This document shows positions 51,233 through 63,259 of a DNA stretch of 64,000 nucleotides, in pieces. The stretch lies in the NCBI GenBank assembly GCA_900708905.1, contig CAADRB010000009.1:3348992-3412991 (forward strand), written 5' to 3'. Under the pieces are notes generated by a model that saw nothing but the letters and a program-made list of their open reading frames with translations, did not search any database and was not told the origin of the DNA. Within the stretch, counting starts at the first letter, position 1. Every line of letters begins with the position of its first letter. Both the position numbers and the translations under genes were made by a program. The stretch is from Hymenolepis diminuta. Taxonomy: Eukaryota; Platyhelminthes; Cestoda; Cyclophyllidea; Hymenolepididae.

Positions 51233-51873
51233 TTAAGTCAGATGAAATATGCTCTCGTAGTATCTGATGACAGTTTGAGGATACTTAGCGTTCATTTCAG
51301 CCGCCAACACAACATCTTCAGCGCCGCTACCATTCCATTTAACTAGAAAATAAAGTTCTCCATTTTTGATGGTGACGCCTTTGATGTGCCTTGGCATCAA
51401 TCCTCTATTAGTTCCGCGCCTATGTTTTGTTTTAGCCTAGAATTTCGATTAGTCATACTATACGACTTACCTTCACCCTGACTCGTTTAGGTGCCTTAAT
51501 ATTGATACCTATTTTAACTGCATTTACAACTTCCGGGAATCTAAACTCCAATTCTGGCGTGCAGCTGGTAGAATTTCTGAAAATATTCAAAATCGATACC
51601 TGATTACTATGTTGAATTACGATTAAAATCCACTTTAATATGCTATAAATAAACGAAGAAGTTCCTTTACTAACCCACCACATTCATTCCACTTAACATT
51701 ATATTTGTATTTATCTTTATACTTGTGGATACCGATTTCTTTTTCCCATTGTCCGCCTGACCTACACAGGTAATGTAAAATTTAAGTAGAGAAATAGTAG
51801 AACCAAACTATCTTAAACCCATCAACTGACATTATCGACATTTGAAATAAACATGTCACTTACCTATTGCCAT
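51233..51873 (-). CDS. HP1-like chromoshadow-domain protein
   Basis: A predicted chromatin protein. The last exon, 51436-51233 (68 codons, stop TAA), reads RGLMPRHIKGVTIKNGELYF, then LVKWNGSGAEDVVLAAEMNA, then KYPQTVIRYYESIF. This is a full chromoshadow domain, the module by which HP1 proteins dimerise and bind PxVxL partners. It joins in phase 0 across a 34-nt intron to exon 51576-51471, a basic hinge-like segment ending KAPKRVRVK. A likely first exon, 51873-51864 (ATG GCA ATA G), and second exon, 51761-51675, are in phase with each other (NGKKKSVSTS), but the second does not join the third in phase with the donors I can see. No clear chromodomain is present. Another frame of the second exon reads YKYNVKWNECGG, faintly chromodomain-like. 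The 5' structure is therefore uncertain. Confidence 0.83.
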
Positions 51874-54800
51874 GGCCTTCGGTGTATAAAACAAAACATT
51901 GCAAACCACAATTTTGGGAAATCTAAGGATTTGGTTATTTTAATTTAAATAAATATTAAAACTCTAATATAGTTTTAACAGTACAATTTTTATTTAATTA
52001 AATAGTGATTTATATTGTTTGACTTTTTATGCATAATCTGATTTATGGAAATCATAAATTTATTTTATTAAAAACCCCTAAAAGAAAATTAGGAAGCAGT
52101 CTGAAATAGGTAAAGTATATCTTTGCGAACACTTCCTTATATAAAAAATTTTTTAAATGAATCCTTTAGGGAAAGTAATTCCTGCATTGTTGACATCAGT
52201 ATTCCATTCACTCAGTGGAATTTTATACAGACTTTTTGTAGCATATTTCTAAACCTAGTTATTTATAATAAAGACGAATATATATGGCTCAGTTAAAAAT
52301 AGGGCATACAAATTTGCAATATTCATTTCATTTTTAACTCATATTGGATTTGTGACTTCAATGTAAACATATGAAAAAGACTGATATTTACTAAGAGAAA
52401 CATCGCGTAAACAAAATCCCGGCCAAATCCCGGTCACTGAAAACTTGTTTCAATTATTAGAATATTAATGTAGTTGTTTAACGCTCATAATTAAGTCGAT
52501 TGAAAATCCACATGGAAATGAGATGTAATTGATATTGAAATCTTAAGTGCTTAAAATAATTCTAAGCTCATATATCAGTAATAAAACAAACACGGTCAGT
52601 TTTAAAGCCTGTTTTTAGTTATGTTATCTGGTTTTTTAAAATATTAATGTCAAATTTTCAGATAATTGAGGATAGTTTGTATGTGTTTAAGGAAATCTAG
52701 TAAAGACACTTTCTTGATTGGGTCGGTTTGAAGCCACCTAATGTTTTTATCAATTTGCAAATCTGTTTTACACCAATACGTTTCATGACCTTGGTAATCA
52801 AGCACCAAACTAACTTGAGTATGTTTCCTTTTCTGATTCCTAGCTTGCTGAATCTGGAGTAATATGGATTAGAAAGTTAAAAAGAATGCAAATATTAGTT
52901 CAAGCTATCTATTAGGAGAGAGACTTTTTTCAAAACAAAAACAATTTTATATTTATTAATGATGACAATCTAAGAATGATGACAAATATTTAAGAGATCT
53001 TTTCAAATAATTTCAACACCTTGATTTCCTGATCTTAAGCTAAATGCTCATTGAAAGCAGGGTCAGACGTTACAGGACCAGGAATTAGAGATGATGATCA
53101 TTGCTTCGAATGACTGCTTCACTGGTTAATAGAGATGTATAAAAATGAGAATTTACCTATCAAAGAGCCAATTTATTACTAAACAATAGGTCTGAAATGA
53201 GTTTTTTAATTATTATATGGTAAAACTATGGGAAATGTCATATTCAGAAGGTTATTTCTCAACCTTTATCAGATAAAATGGGGACAGGACCGGAGTTCCT
53301 GCTTAGACGCGGAAAGACCGAATGAGGACAAGTTAAAAAAGACTTATGTTAATTAAGGGGAAACATTGAGACAGGCGATTTAATGACTAATTCACGGCCA
53401 AGGCCGAATTTTCGGCCTTGATATTTCTTTATGAAACATGGTACGGAATAACTGGCAATGGGACACAACTCGAATGCTTTAAGTACAACATAATGTTAAC
53501 AAAGAAAGCTAATGGATATGTTAATTTCAATCAAAGATCTTTTGTGTACGTGGGTTTGAATCAGACGAATATTTATGATTACAACTTTGTTTTCTGAAAA
53601 TAAAAAACGCAAATTAAGGTCAGCTGAACCGAATATAATCAAATGCTGATAAAAATGACCTTGAATTTCATCGGAATACATCCAATAATTGGAATGAGTA
53701 TTCGATTAAGTTGATGGTTTTCAATAGTAAGTTTAAGTATCGGGATTTAAAAATCTAAAGATCATTAAATTGGCAAGCCTTTTCAACGATTAATCTTGAT
53801 CAGAAGAATTATATTCTGGAGCATCTCCGATGATTAACTTGAATTGTGCCGCCCATTTTTCAATGAATTGCAATTTATCATATTGTTAGCTGAATGCGCA
53901 CCGATGGGCATCGAAATTATGGTCACTGGCTTACTCTCATGATAATTAGCGCAGTATCACTTTTCGCTGTAAACTGGGAGATTCTCTTGTGAAGGAAATT
54001 GAGCCACGAAGCAGTAGATTATAATTTTGAAAGTAGGGATCGACAAATAGCGTTAAAAGGCTAGTACATTTATTAAAGGGGGCAAAAAATAATCAGTTTA
54101 TTTGTCATTGTGTAGCCAAGCTGAACATTGTCGGCGGGTCTTAGCTCTAATATCGCCCCTTGGATTACGGATTATGGGTTTCTACACTTATGCAAAGATT
54201 TATCATCTCGCTACTTCTGCAATCATGGCTAACCACGTAACATCGATCTAATCTATATAAGCAAAGCCATAGTGTGAGCAATAAGTCTGCTTCCACTTTC
54301 TTCTGGGTCCAAGCATCCGGATCCACAGTGTAGCCTCAGTTCATTGCCAACAGTGTGTAAATAATTATAAAATATTAATCAAATACAATAGGACTAACTT
54401 ATTTAGGCTGTTGTGGTTTATCGATTATAGTAAATAATCTTCATCAAATCTCCTTCCGACGTGGGAGAAAAAGGCTGTTTACGTTTTCTATCGCCAAGAA
54501 GATCTTCAAAATTGTAACTCCACTCACTTACAAATTATTAAATAGAAGCTGTCCCAAGATAAATAAACTTAATGACAACATAATAAAGTGCTAATTTCCC
54601 AATAAGCGTTTGCTCTATGCCATAAAACAAATCCAATTTTCCTTTAGATCACTGAAAAATGAATGCCGTAAACCTTGGCAATTATAACATGGCCTCAGAG
54701 AAATCAAGCGAATTTACAACCATTCTAATCGTCAATTCAAATTATATGAAGCCCTTATTTGGTGCACCTTTCATAGATCATATTTAGAGAAATTTAAAAT

Positions 54801-56524
54801 TCGCGGTCTACCGAGTAAAGGGAGTCTTTTGTTGCACTTAAAAATATTTCCTGTTAATTAAAATGCCTTAATTAATTTTCATAAATCCAAAATAAATGTA
54901 TAAAAATGTAAACTTAATCTTATACCAGCTTAGACACTCGGCAGTAATGAAGTTAGAAGTGGTGTAACCACTGGTTTTTCTTCTTCAGCATTTGAGATAC
55001 AAGCTTTCTCTTGATATCAAACAAAATAGAATCGGTTTGTAAACTCTTTTACGATAAAATTACAAGTAATTTCAAACCAACGTTTATAGAAGTCAATTAA
55101 ATTGTCTCTTCATCACGTTGAAAATTTATCAGCCGAGACGAACTTCTAAAATATTCTGCGAATGAAAATGACAGAGAAATCTCAACTTTTCAAGAACGAA
55201 ATCTTCATATTTTAATTTTCTTAACCTCCAGCAAAAGTAATACCATATTTTAATATGAATACTAACTGATCATTTTTTGTCAATCATATGGTTAAAAATA
55301 CAAATATAAAGAATATTGTAATGCCGATTATCCTGGGAGTGGAAAATTAATAAATCCCAACGTCTTGAATTTCTGCATAGTCCAGCCAAGTCTGCATGTG
55401 GGTTGGTAAGGCCAGGTCCGTTCCCTCATGAGGTCAAGGTAAAGACGTATGTTGACCCGTCTTTAGCGCACATGTTCTGAGGACGTGACCATGACAGGGT
55501 GGCTGCAAATCGATTGTCCCACTAGGACACATCAGGTGAACCAATGAGGTTCGAAATATCGGACGAATCAGTGAGGAGGGTTATGAGGTTAACCGGTGAA
55601 ACGTAAATATTACTGAAAATCATGCAAGTAAACTCTCTTTTGATAGTTTAACCAGCATCGTGCGCGTTGGTTAAGTACTATGGAAATTCCGAATTCAGGA
55701 GTAATTTCCACCCAGTGCTGTTTCATTCTTAACATCACCGGGTAGTTATTACGCCTCAATGTAAGGAATGAAACGACAAATGTTCAACTTTTTCCTTTTC
55801 TGCCGTTTTTTTAACAACTTTCTTTTTAACTGCAGTCAAAATGGGGTAAAGAATATATTAATCTCTATTGATTTCAGATGTAGGAAACTCGATCTCAGAG
55901 GAATTAATATTGGAATGGTGAACTATTTGCTGATAAAAGCAACGCTGTTATAACAAATTCAAACGACTTCAGATGGCCTATTTAATTGCTTCATATATAA
56001 AATAGTCAAATATAATGGTCATACTAATCTATATATGAAAAACTATGGAAAGTGTCGGAAAGTGAGAAAACTCAATACATGTCGACCAAACTGAATCGGT
56101 CTTTGGATTTGAGAGTTTAACTTTTTTAGTTCCTCTCGTTAAATTATTATTGTGAGCCAACAAGAATGTTCCTACTGAAGAATTGGAGGTAGTCTCATCA
56201 GCACCCGTAAGCAAGCGCGTACGTTCAGTGCATAGGTCAACGTGGAAGCTCTCATGTCAAGATATGCTCATCTTCGGGTCCTCTACTGGGTAATTGGATA
56301 ATGACCATTGTGGCAAGATAGTTGCTGCTCACCTTTTCATTCATGCATTTTGTAGACTTTACGCTTTTTCATATGAACTTATTTATAAGGTTTGTCCGAT
56401 AACGACTCGTTTAGATAACGCTACCTTCATCGGAGTATTTGCCTTTTATTTAGGTAAACGATAATTACAAATCGGTAGTGATTATCGATTTTAATAGTTT
56501 ATACACTGTTAAAAATGATGATAT
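51874..56524. other. Intergenic, no recognised gene
   Basis: Mostly AT-rich. A GC-richer patch at about 55375-55620 (AGGCCAGGTCC, CACATGTTCTGAGGACG) and a TATATAAGC motif near 54254 stand out but attach to no gene. I could not pair them with another copy in the window. Confidence 0.35.
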
Positions 56525-57969
56525 TTACTTTTCACTATGAATATTTATATTTCTTCGGGATTTTGAAGGTTGCAATGACCACATTATCTTAGGCATTTGG
56601 TTAGGTCTTAATCGATTAGGGGTAATGTTGTCAGTTTGTATAACCCGACCAATTTGATCGAACATTACTCCTCTTGTTAGCTGGCTTGCCCAAAGTACCT
56701 TAAAATAGAAAAAGAGAATGGTGCAATAATTATAAAAGTCAATTAATTCTTACATTTTTCTGATCTCTCGGGTCTTCCTTCACGTTTAACTTGTGTGAAT
56801 GTTGAGAATTTCTGGTAATTTTTTCAAGTAATATTTTGCTTTTCTCAGGTCGGTCTCTCAGAATTGCTGAAATGAAATCGTTAGTATTGGCTCATTAATT
56901 TTCAGTTATAGACAAATAACTTACCTTTATTTTTTGGTACTTCAGTTTTTCCAGAATTTTCGATATCTTCAAAGACTGATTTTCCTAAAATCCTTTTAAG
57001 AGGTAGCTAAGTAATTATTTGCATTTTTACGATGCAAGTTCTGTTGTTTCAGGGAAGAGCTGTTGTATAGAAATCTCCGAAGGAATAGAAGAGTCTGAAT
57101 TGTCATATTCATTATCAGGTGACAGTGATATGATTTCTAGTCTGTTGAAAAGTGATTAAAACATGAGAACGTTTCTTTTTTATCTTTAACATTTTGAAAT
57201 AATAGTGAGACATTCTACCCCTTTATTTCTCGGGTGTATATATTTTGACAGTGGATTTTTTAATTTATTCCATAAATTTTGATTATCTTTATTATATTAA
57301 ATCAACATTGTTTGGCATTAAGTATTTTTTAGGAAAAATAATTATACACTTTGGGTTGCTATTAGAGTGCTAGGGTTCATTACCTGCAGCAACCTAGATT
57401 GGGTGGGGTCATATTCGAGATTGCAATGTTCATATATTCGCATGAATATATGAAACTAGAAATGAATTGGGATTTCAAAAAAATTTAAAGAGCTGCTGTA
57501 TAAATATCTGGTTTTACAGAATGTATAATATAATTTTACCTAATATTTTTCCTTCGCATAAGCTACCCAATAACTATCCTAACCGACGATTTTGGTGATA
57601 AAATCTGTACTTTCCAATTAATGATAGTTAGACTTACTCATATTTATCAGTCACATATTCAATCACTTCCTCAACAATTTCACTGCTAATACTTCGAAGG
57701 ACATTACTGTCTATTTCAGGTTCACTAGCGATATCACATTGTGATATTTGCTCATTTTTCTTCAATTCGTTTAAATAAGAGGGTAAATCCAAAATGATTG
57801 AGTTTGAAATATCATCAATACACTTTTCAACAGTATAGGAGATTGCATGTTCATTAGCCCATTTACACAAAATGACACTTTCGGTATTATCAAGGAGCTG
57901 AGAAACAATCTCACTGACAAGCTCTTCACGCTCCTCATCTTCATAAAACAATTGTCTGTTTACACGCAT
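56525..57969 (-). CDS. Five-exon gene of unknown function (about 265 aa)
   Basis: Exons 57969-57638, 57141-57031, 56992-56925, 56866-56754 and 56698-56525 (stop TAA) join in consistent phase at every junction, with GT donors and AG acceptors. The introns are 496, 38, 58 and 55 nt. This is strong evidence of a real gene. Met at 57969 opens an acidic, helical N-terminus (EREELVSEIVSQLLDNTESV) of about 110 aa. A Ser/Glu-rich middle is followed by a basic stretch (RDRPEKSKILLEKITRN) and a C-terminal LWASQLTRGVMFDQIGRV with RLRPNQMPKIMW. No signal peptide, membrane span or recognised domain is seen. A minus-strand AATAAA lies at 56450-56445. I cannot name the family. The third exon's acceptor (TTAAAAG) is chosen because it is the one that keeps phase. 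Confidence 0.75.
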
Positions 57970-59956
57970 TAATTAACTAACAAATCTAACCTCAACTTCT
58001 TCATTCTTAACAAACCAAGTTTTTGACCGAACTATTTCTATTAATTACAGTTAACAAATCTATTATTAAGTATGAAAAATTTGTGATAATATACGATGGT
58101 ACCGTATAATTTAACCGCCAATCAATAGCAGTGGAAACGACCTGCAGAAGTTTTCATTCTCTATAACTAAACAAAATGTGACGATATGTTACCCGATTAC
58201 TTGCCTTTTCTGCTCACTATATTCTGAAAGATGCTATTTTCCTATCCAGAAGGAGAAAACCGTCTTATTATGGGGAAAATATTATTTTCATTATGAGACT
58301 TTTTAATTTAGTTAAATTAAATGATGATGTTTCTCATTTGATGCGGCAGTGTTGCAGTTTTATTCCTAATGAATAACTTTTCCATGGGATTACCTCTTCT
58401 CTAATATACGGATTTAATATATTTGGAATAGAAATATGATGATATTTAAAATAAAATACAACTTCATCCCGCATTCTAGATATTCTTAGACAGAAGGAAA
58501 TCAAATATTTTTAAAGTATAAATGTTCCTGAATGTTAATTATTCAAATTTTTTATTAGTCCACCAGGTTACAAATGATATGTCCAAAATTTGTTGCCATG
58601 TTTATTAATGATGTCGTACAAAAGTATGCATACGGTATAAAGGAATAAACTGTAGAAACTAAGACAATCAGCAATTAGCTAACAGTAGACAACCACAGTC
58701 CTAGAGATCCAGAAGACAGGATCAAGAGTAAAACATAATTTATTGAACAATAACATGTAAGAATAGAGTTTTTAGATAGGCTGAAAAACGGAACGAAGAA
58801 AAAGGTAAAAGAATGCGCGGGAACCGAGCGTCTGCACTGTTAGTTTTTTAATAGCCGTGTGCATTGGTTCTTAGGGGCAAAAACTGATTTATCACGAATC
58901 GCTAATCAATATTTTCTAACTGAAGCAATTGAAAACAGGTCAGGCAAACTCAAAAACACGTAAACATGGTTTTTCATCGAAGCCGTTTAAATAAATGTTG
59001 CTTAATCGTTCAAAACAGGAGAACTCCGATATTCCTGCAAATCTTCGGCTGATTATAGATGTATGGGTATAAATTTTCAACTGCAAGTCAATCGGGGCAA
59101 GGATTTTAGACTGACTGGATAGAATAAAACATTATATTTTTTGGCGCATAAATGTATGCATTTATCAAAAAATATCAAAATATTATCAAATGATATCACT
59201 TCAATTTCATTCCAATGGCTCAGGCCCCTAAGCTGTCTTTATGTCCGAATGCTTTCAAGAGGATGATGTAAGGATTTGTGAGTGATCAAATTGTATGATG
59301 AGAGCCAGTTAGACATTAATATTCAAGTGCTTAATTCAGATAGAAGGATGATATTCCGAAGCCGCCCCTAAAAGTTATCTGTATTTTATAATTTCTCTCA
59401 GTGACCAAAATTAACCACTACGGTTGTTTATATCGGTGACAGTTGAACCCGCGGCTTGAGAGAAGTATGCGCTATTTACAATACTTACGGTACCTCACAA
59501 TCATCCAAAATAGAGAAAGGGGATTTTGAAAGCCCTCAAATTGAGAAATCCCTCACTTCTTTAGAAATTGTGATTGATCATTGGATCCGCATTAATTAAA
59601 CGATATCCCTACCTAATTAATGCAAACAGCTGCGTCAATATTCCTTTCTACATCCTAATAATCGGACATAACATAGTCACAATTCTTTTCAAATTCACTA
59701 CTGTGAAAGCAGAAGTGCGGAAAACACTGCTAACTCTCCAGGACGGTTACTTAGAGGCTAATAAAATATTCCCTCGAACATTTCACTTAACATATATGAA
59801 ATAGTAGTTGAAAACAAAAGCAACTTTCAACATTAAACGAAAAACTCATGACAGTATTAATATTAAGTAATTTATTAATTGCATAACTATACATCTACGG
59901 AAATCACATATACAGTCAAACATACTTTAAAGAAATACTGATAAGGCTTGATAATT
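57970..59956. other. Intergenic between the unknown gene and NUBPL
   Basis: No gene recognised. At about 58255-58300 a short piece (TTATGGGGAAAATATTATTT) matches the 3' end of repeat B, suggesting an old fragment. Confidence 0.4.
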
Positions 59957-60962
59957 CTATTGAAGTGATTTGTCAACACATTTGGCTAGTTGCATAAAAG
60001 TGGCCGCAGTTATGGAGTTAGGGTGAGAGAGGATTACCGGAACGCCCTTTTCATTTCCACTCGAAATACTCGGTTCGAGGGGAATTTGACAAAGCAGTGG
60101 TATCTTGTACTCATCTGCTAATTTAGCTGAGCCGCTCAGTTCTGTAGAACCCCCCCAAAGATATGACGTAGCCTTGCAACTGGGACAGACAAAATGTGCC
60201 ATATTCTCGATGATGCCGAACAAAGAAACCTTAAACCGAGTAAATAAATATCATTAACGAATGCGCTACTCATGGAAATATTAGAAATCTCAAAAACTCA
60301 CGTTGAGCTTCAAAAGCATTTCAATACCACGTTGAGTGTCGGATAGAGCAAGAGGATGTGATGTAGTGACAATAAGAGATCCCTTAATCGGTACATTTTG
60401 AACAAGGGAAAGATGGACATCTCCTGTTCCTGGTGGAGTATCAATTACTAGAGTATTCAAGGAGCCCCAAGCTACCTAGAGAACACTAATAAGAAATACA
60501 CCATCTCAACATACCTGTCGTAGCAAAGTCTGTACAGCTTGCATGACCATTAACCCTCGCCACACAACTGCAGATTCCCTACTGATAAGGGATCCCATGG
60601 ACATACACTTAATTCCGTAGTTTTGCAGAGGAATAATGCGCTTTTGATCATCTGCATCCGGTTGGATACCACTGACCCCCATCAAATGCGGTATTGAGGG
60701 ACCGAACACATCAGAATCCAGAAGCCCTATCTGCTTGAAGGAGTTTAATTTACTCAATGCAATAGCTAAATTTACTGCAACGGTGGATTTGCCTTTAAAA
60801 TTTTATAGTAGATTGTAATGTTTACAAACCCACGCCACCCTTTGCAGATGAAACCATGATGATATTATCAACATTTGCAATCGGTTTTTGTCTCGGAAGA
60901 CCCTTGGCCATTACCTTTTTGGCATGTTCAGGTACAACGGTAGAAAGCGCGCGACGAAACAT
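59957..60962 (-). CDS. NUBPL: NUBPL / Ind1-type mitochondrial Fe-S P-loop NTPase
   Basis: Delivers iron-sulfur clusters for assembly of respiratory complex I in mitochondria (family knowledge). Exons 60962-60830, 60792-60515, 60475-60302 and 60229-59957 join in phase with introns of 37, 39 and 72 nt, giving 285 aa. The deviant Walker A motif SSAKGGVGKST spans residues 38-48, split by intron 1. GLLDSDVFGPS is the switch I-type motif, WGSLNTLVIDTPPGTGD the Walker B region, and VCPSC (Cys 210 and 213) the CxxC that binds the bridging cluster. ENMAHF and FGIIENM are family hallmarks. The N-terminus (MFRRALSTVV) is short, basic and Ser/Thr-containing, fitting a mitochondrial presequence. A minus-strand AATAAA lies at 59876-59871. 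It is divergently paired with COQ3. Confidence 0.96.
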
Positions 60963-61280
60963 CTAATATTATTCGATGAGGCTATTTGGAACACAATAGC
61001 CTTGAACGTAAACAGAAAAAGTAAAAGCTAAAAATTTTCCCCCTATTGGAATTTATTTTATATTTCTAAGCGTAATCTAAGCGTCTAAGCAGCTTCATTA
61101 TTAATAAGACCATTTTTCTCAACAAAATATAAAAATGACCTACAACCCACTTGTAGCAGCACTTCTTATATGGTATTGTTTAGCCTCCGCATATTATTTA
61201 CCAAAAGAGTTACTTAAGTTGCCTAATCAATAGGATTGTTTTATTTAAAATATCGTATTATTTGTTTAGGTTCTGCAAAC
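60963..61280. promoter_or_regulatory. Candidate bidirectional promoter between NUBPL and COQ3
   Basis: Only 318 bp separate the two start codons, on opposite strands, so both 5' regions must lie here. TTTGTTTAG just upstream of the COQ3 ATG could be an acceptor for trans-splicing or a 5' exon. No TATA box stands out, as is common for housekeeping mitochondrial genes. Function is inferred from layout. Confidence 0.5.
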
Positions 61281-63259
61281 ATGCTGGGAAGGTTTTTATC
61301 TGGACTTCACAGTCGGTAAATTGGATTCGTAATCCCTAATATATATATAGGGTGTGCATTTTACAGAACGTATTGCGTAGCTTTTCAGAGAAATCAGTGA
61401 GTATCGATGCGTCTGAAGCTACTACATTCGCAATTTTGTCCAAGAGATGGTGGGACAAAAATGGTGAATTTAAAGTCTTACATGCCATGAATCCCCTTCG
61501 TTTGGAAATGGTCAACAATTTATTTAAGGACGAGTCACCTAAACCGTGGTATCCTCTTTACGGTAAGCGTATTATGGATATTGGTTGTGGTGGAGGAATT
61601 CTTACTGAGGTAATTTTTTATGTCAAGTCCTTACTTATTATTTTCTTTTAGCCATTAGGACGTCTTGGAGCTAATGTTCTTGGAATAGATATGCTTTCTG
61701 AGGTAACTGAAGCTGCGAAGGAGCATCTCCGTATGGTCAATCCTGATGTTTGGAAAAACGTTCCCTTTGGCCCTCCAGAATATCAAAATATCAGTTCATC
61801 AGAAGCTGCTGAAAAGTACCCTGGCTTGTTTGATGCAATTATTGCCTCTGAGGTTCTGGAACATGTCTCGGATTGGGAACAACTTGTTAGTGATGCCTCC
61901 AAGTGTTTGAAAGTAAGATTAGTTTTTGTCAATCTGATTATTGATAATAGCCTGGTGGTCACTTCATAGCAACTACTGTAAATCGGACTTTTCTGTCGTA
62001 CTGGTTTGGTATCGTTGTTGCCGAAAATACTATCAAAATTGTTCCCAAGGGAATGCATACTTGGAATAAGTTTATTGAACCCTCCGAACTGAGTATGGCT
62101 GCTGTCAGATGTAGGTTTCTTATTGTTTACTATCGATTAAAGAATTTTGATATATCGTAGTCATTCTTGATAATATATATCGTTCATTTCTTGTGAATTG
62201 CTTTTTCCTCCAGATCTGGTGTTCAGGCCTCGTTCCTAACACATATGCCGGTATTATAATATGATTATTCTTTCAGAGTTATGCACCACTAAACTGAGTG
62301 CGACTTCCGTAAGAGGAATGATATTTAACTCTGTTGAAATTTGGTCTTTGGCTGTTCTATCTGACTTATTGATTTGGTTGTAGTTTAGCGGCACTGTATA
62401 GGTTTTCTTTCATTAATCCACTACCACTATTTCTATGTTTGTTACTCTCGCCTCAAGACGTTCATATCACCATTGAAATTCATTTATTTTCCGGTGTGCA
62501 CCGGTTGTACAGTGGTCAATGTGCATGTCTGTCAGAAGAGTCCACAGGATTGATGTCACCATTATGCGGATGGCCAGTCAAACTGTTCAGTTCTGGTAAA
62601 TGAAAAGTGTGATAGAATGCGGGTTGGTCATCGGAGCAGATGCAGGGTATCTTCACACTACTTTGTATGACGGTAGTACAGTGGTTAACGCACTTTTTGT
62701 AAAGTCAAGATTTCATGGGTTCGATAAGCACTTTTGCGCACCCAGTGAAGGAAATGGTTAACCTGATTAAGTCTGGTTATTAAAGTGGCTGGCAGAATTC
62801 GAGTTTCTTGCCGGAGAAACTTCATGTCGGTAGACACTATTCTAAATTGACGTTGGAGTTATTGTTATATTTCCTCATTTGGAGCCTTTAACTTGGACTT
62901 TAGGGATCGGTAACCGCCCATGGTTGGTTTTCGGCCTTACTCAGATTGAAATGTCTTATGAGTCTTATCTTTGGTCTTTGCAAACACAATTGTCACCAAC
63001 ATTCTTCATTTTACTGGATTCGCACTTAGATGAACCCATTTCAAGGCTAACATAGATCAAATATTTGTATTGTATATAATTCTTATTATGAATTGACGAA
63101 CATACATTTATATCATTTTCTTTTCTCGTAGATAACCTTCAACCTCGAAAGGTGCTTGGTATGACTTATTGTCCACTTGCAAATGAGTGGAGTTGGATAA
63201 GTTCACAGGCGATCAATTACGCCTTCCATGCCGTCAAAATTTATCCAAACGACCCTTAA
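61281..63259 (+). CDS. COQ3: Ubiquinone biosynthesis O-methyltransferase, mitochondrial
   Basis: Catalyses both SAM-dependent O-methylations of the ubiquinone ring on the matrix side of the inner membrane. Exons are 61281-61315, 61381-61609, 61652-61912, 61951-62110 and 63132-63259 (TAA), about 270 aa. Exon 2 has SIDASEATTFAILSKRWWD and HAMNPLRLEMVNNL, the COQ3/UbiG lead-in, and RIMDIGCGGGILTE, SAM motif I with GCGGG near residues 80-84. Exon 3 has the GIDMLSE acidic loop and FDAIIASEVLEHVSDWE. Exon 4 has GGHFIATTVNRT and VPKGMHTWNKFIEPSEL. Exon 5 has VLGMTYCPLANEWSW. Exons 2-5 join in phase. The first junction is less certain: the strong acceptor TTTTACAG at 61366 is out of phase with exon 1, while GCGTAG at 61380 is in phase. 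Intron 4 (1021 nt) holds a tRNA-like element. Confidence 0.95.
62672..62735 (+). repeat. tRNA-derived element (A and B boxes) in COQ3 intron 4
   Basis: GGTAGTACAGTGGTTAACGC (62672-62691) fits an A box and D arm, and GGGTTCGATAAGC (62717-62729) fits a B box and T loop, at the usual spacing. The arms do not pair well (acceptor and T stems fail), so this is more likely a SINE head or tRNA pseudogene than a working tRNA. It is in the same orientation as COQ3. Confidence 0.4.

Noticed and set aside
60050..60085. B-box-like GGTTCGAGG as an RNA gene
   Set aside because: It is coding sequence of NUBPL and has no A box at the right distance.
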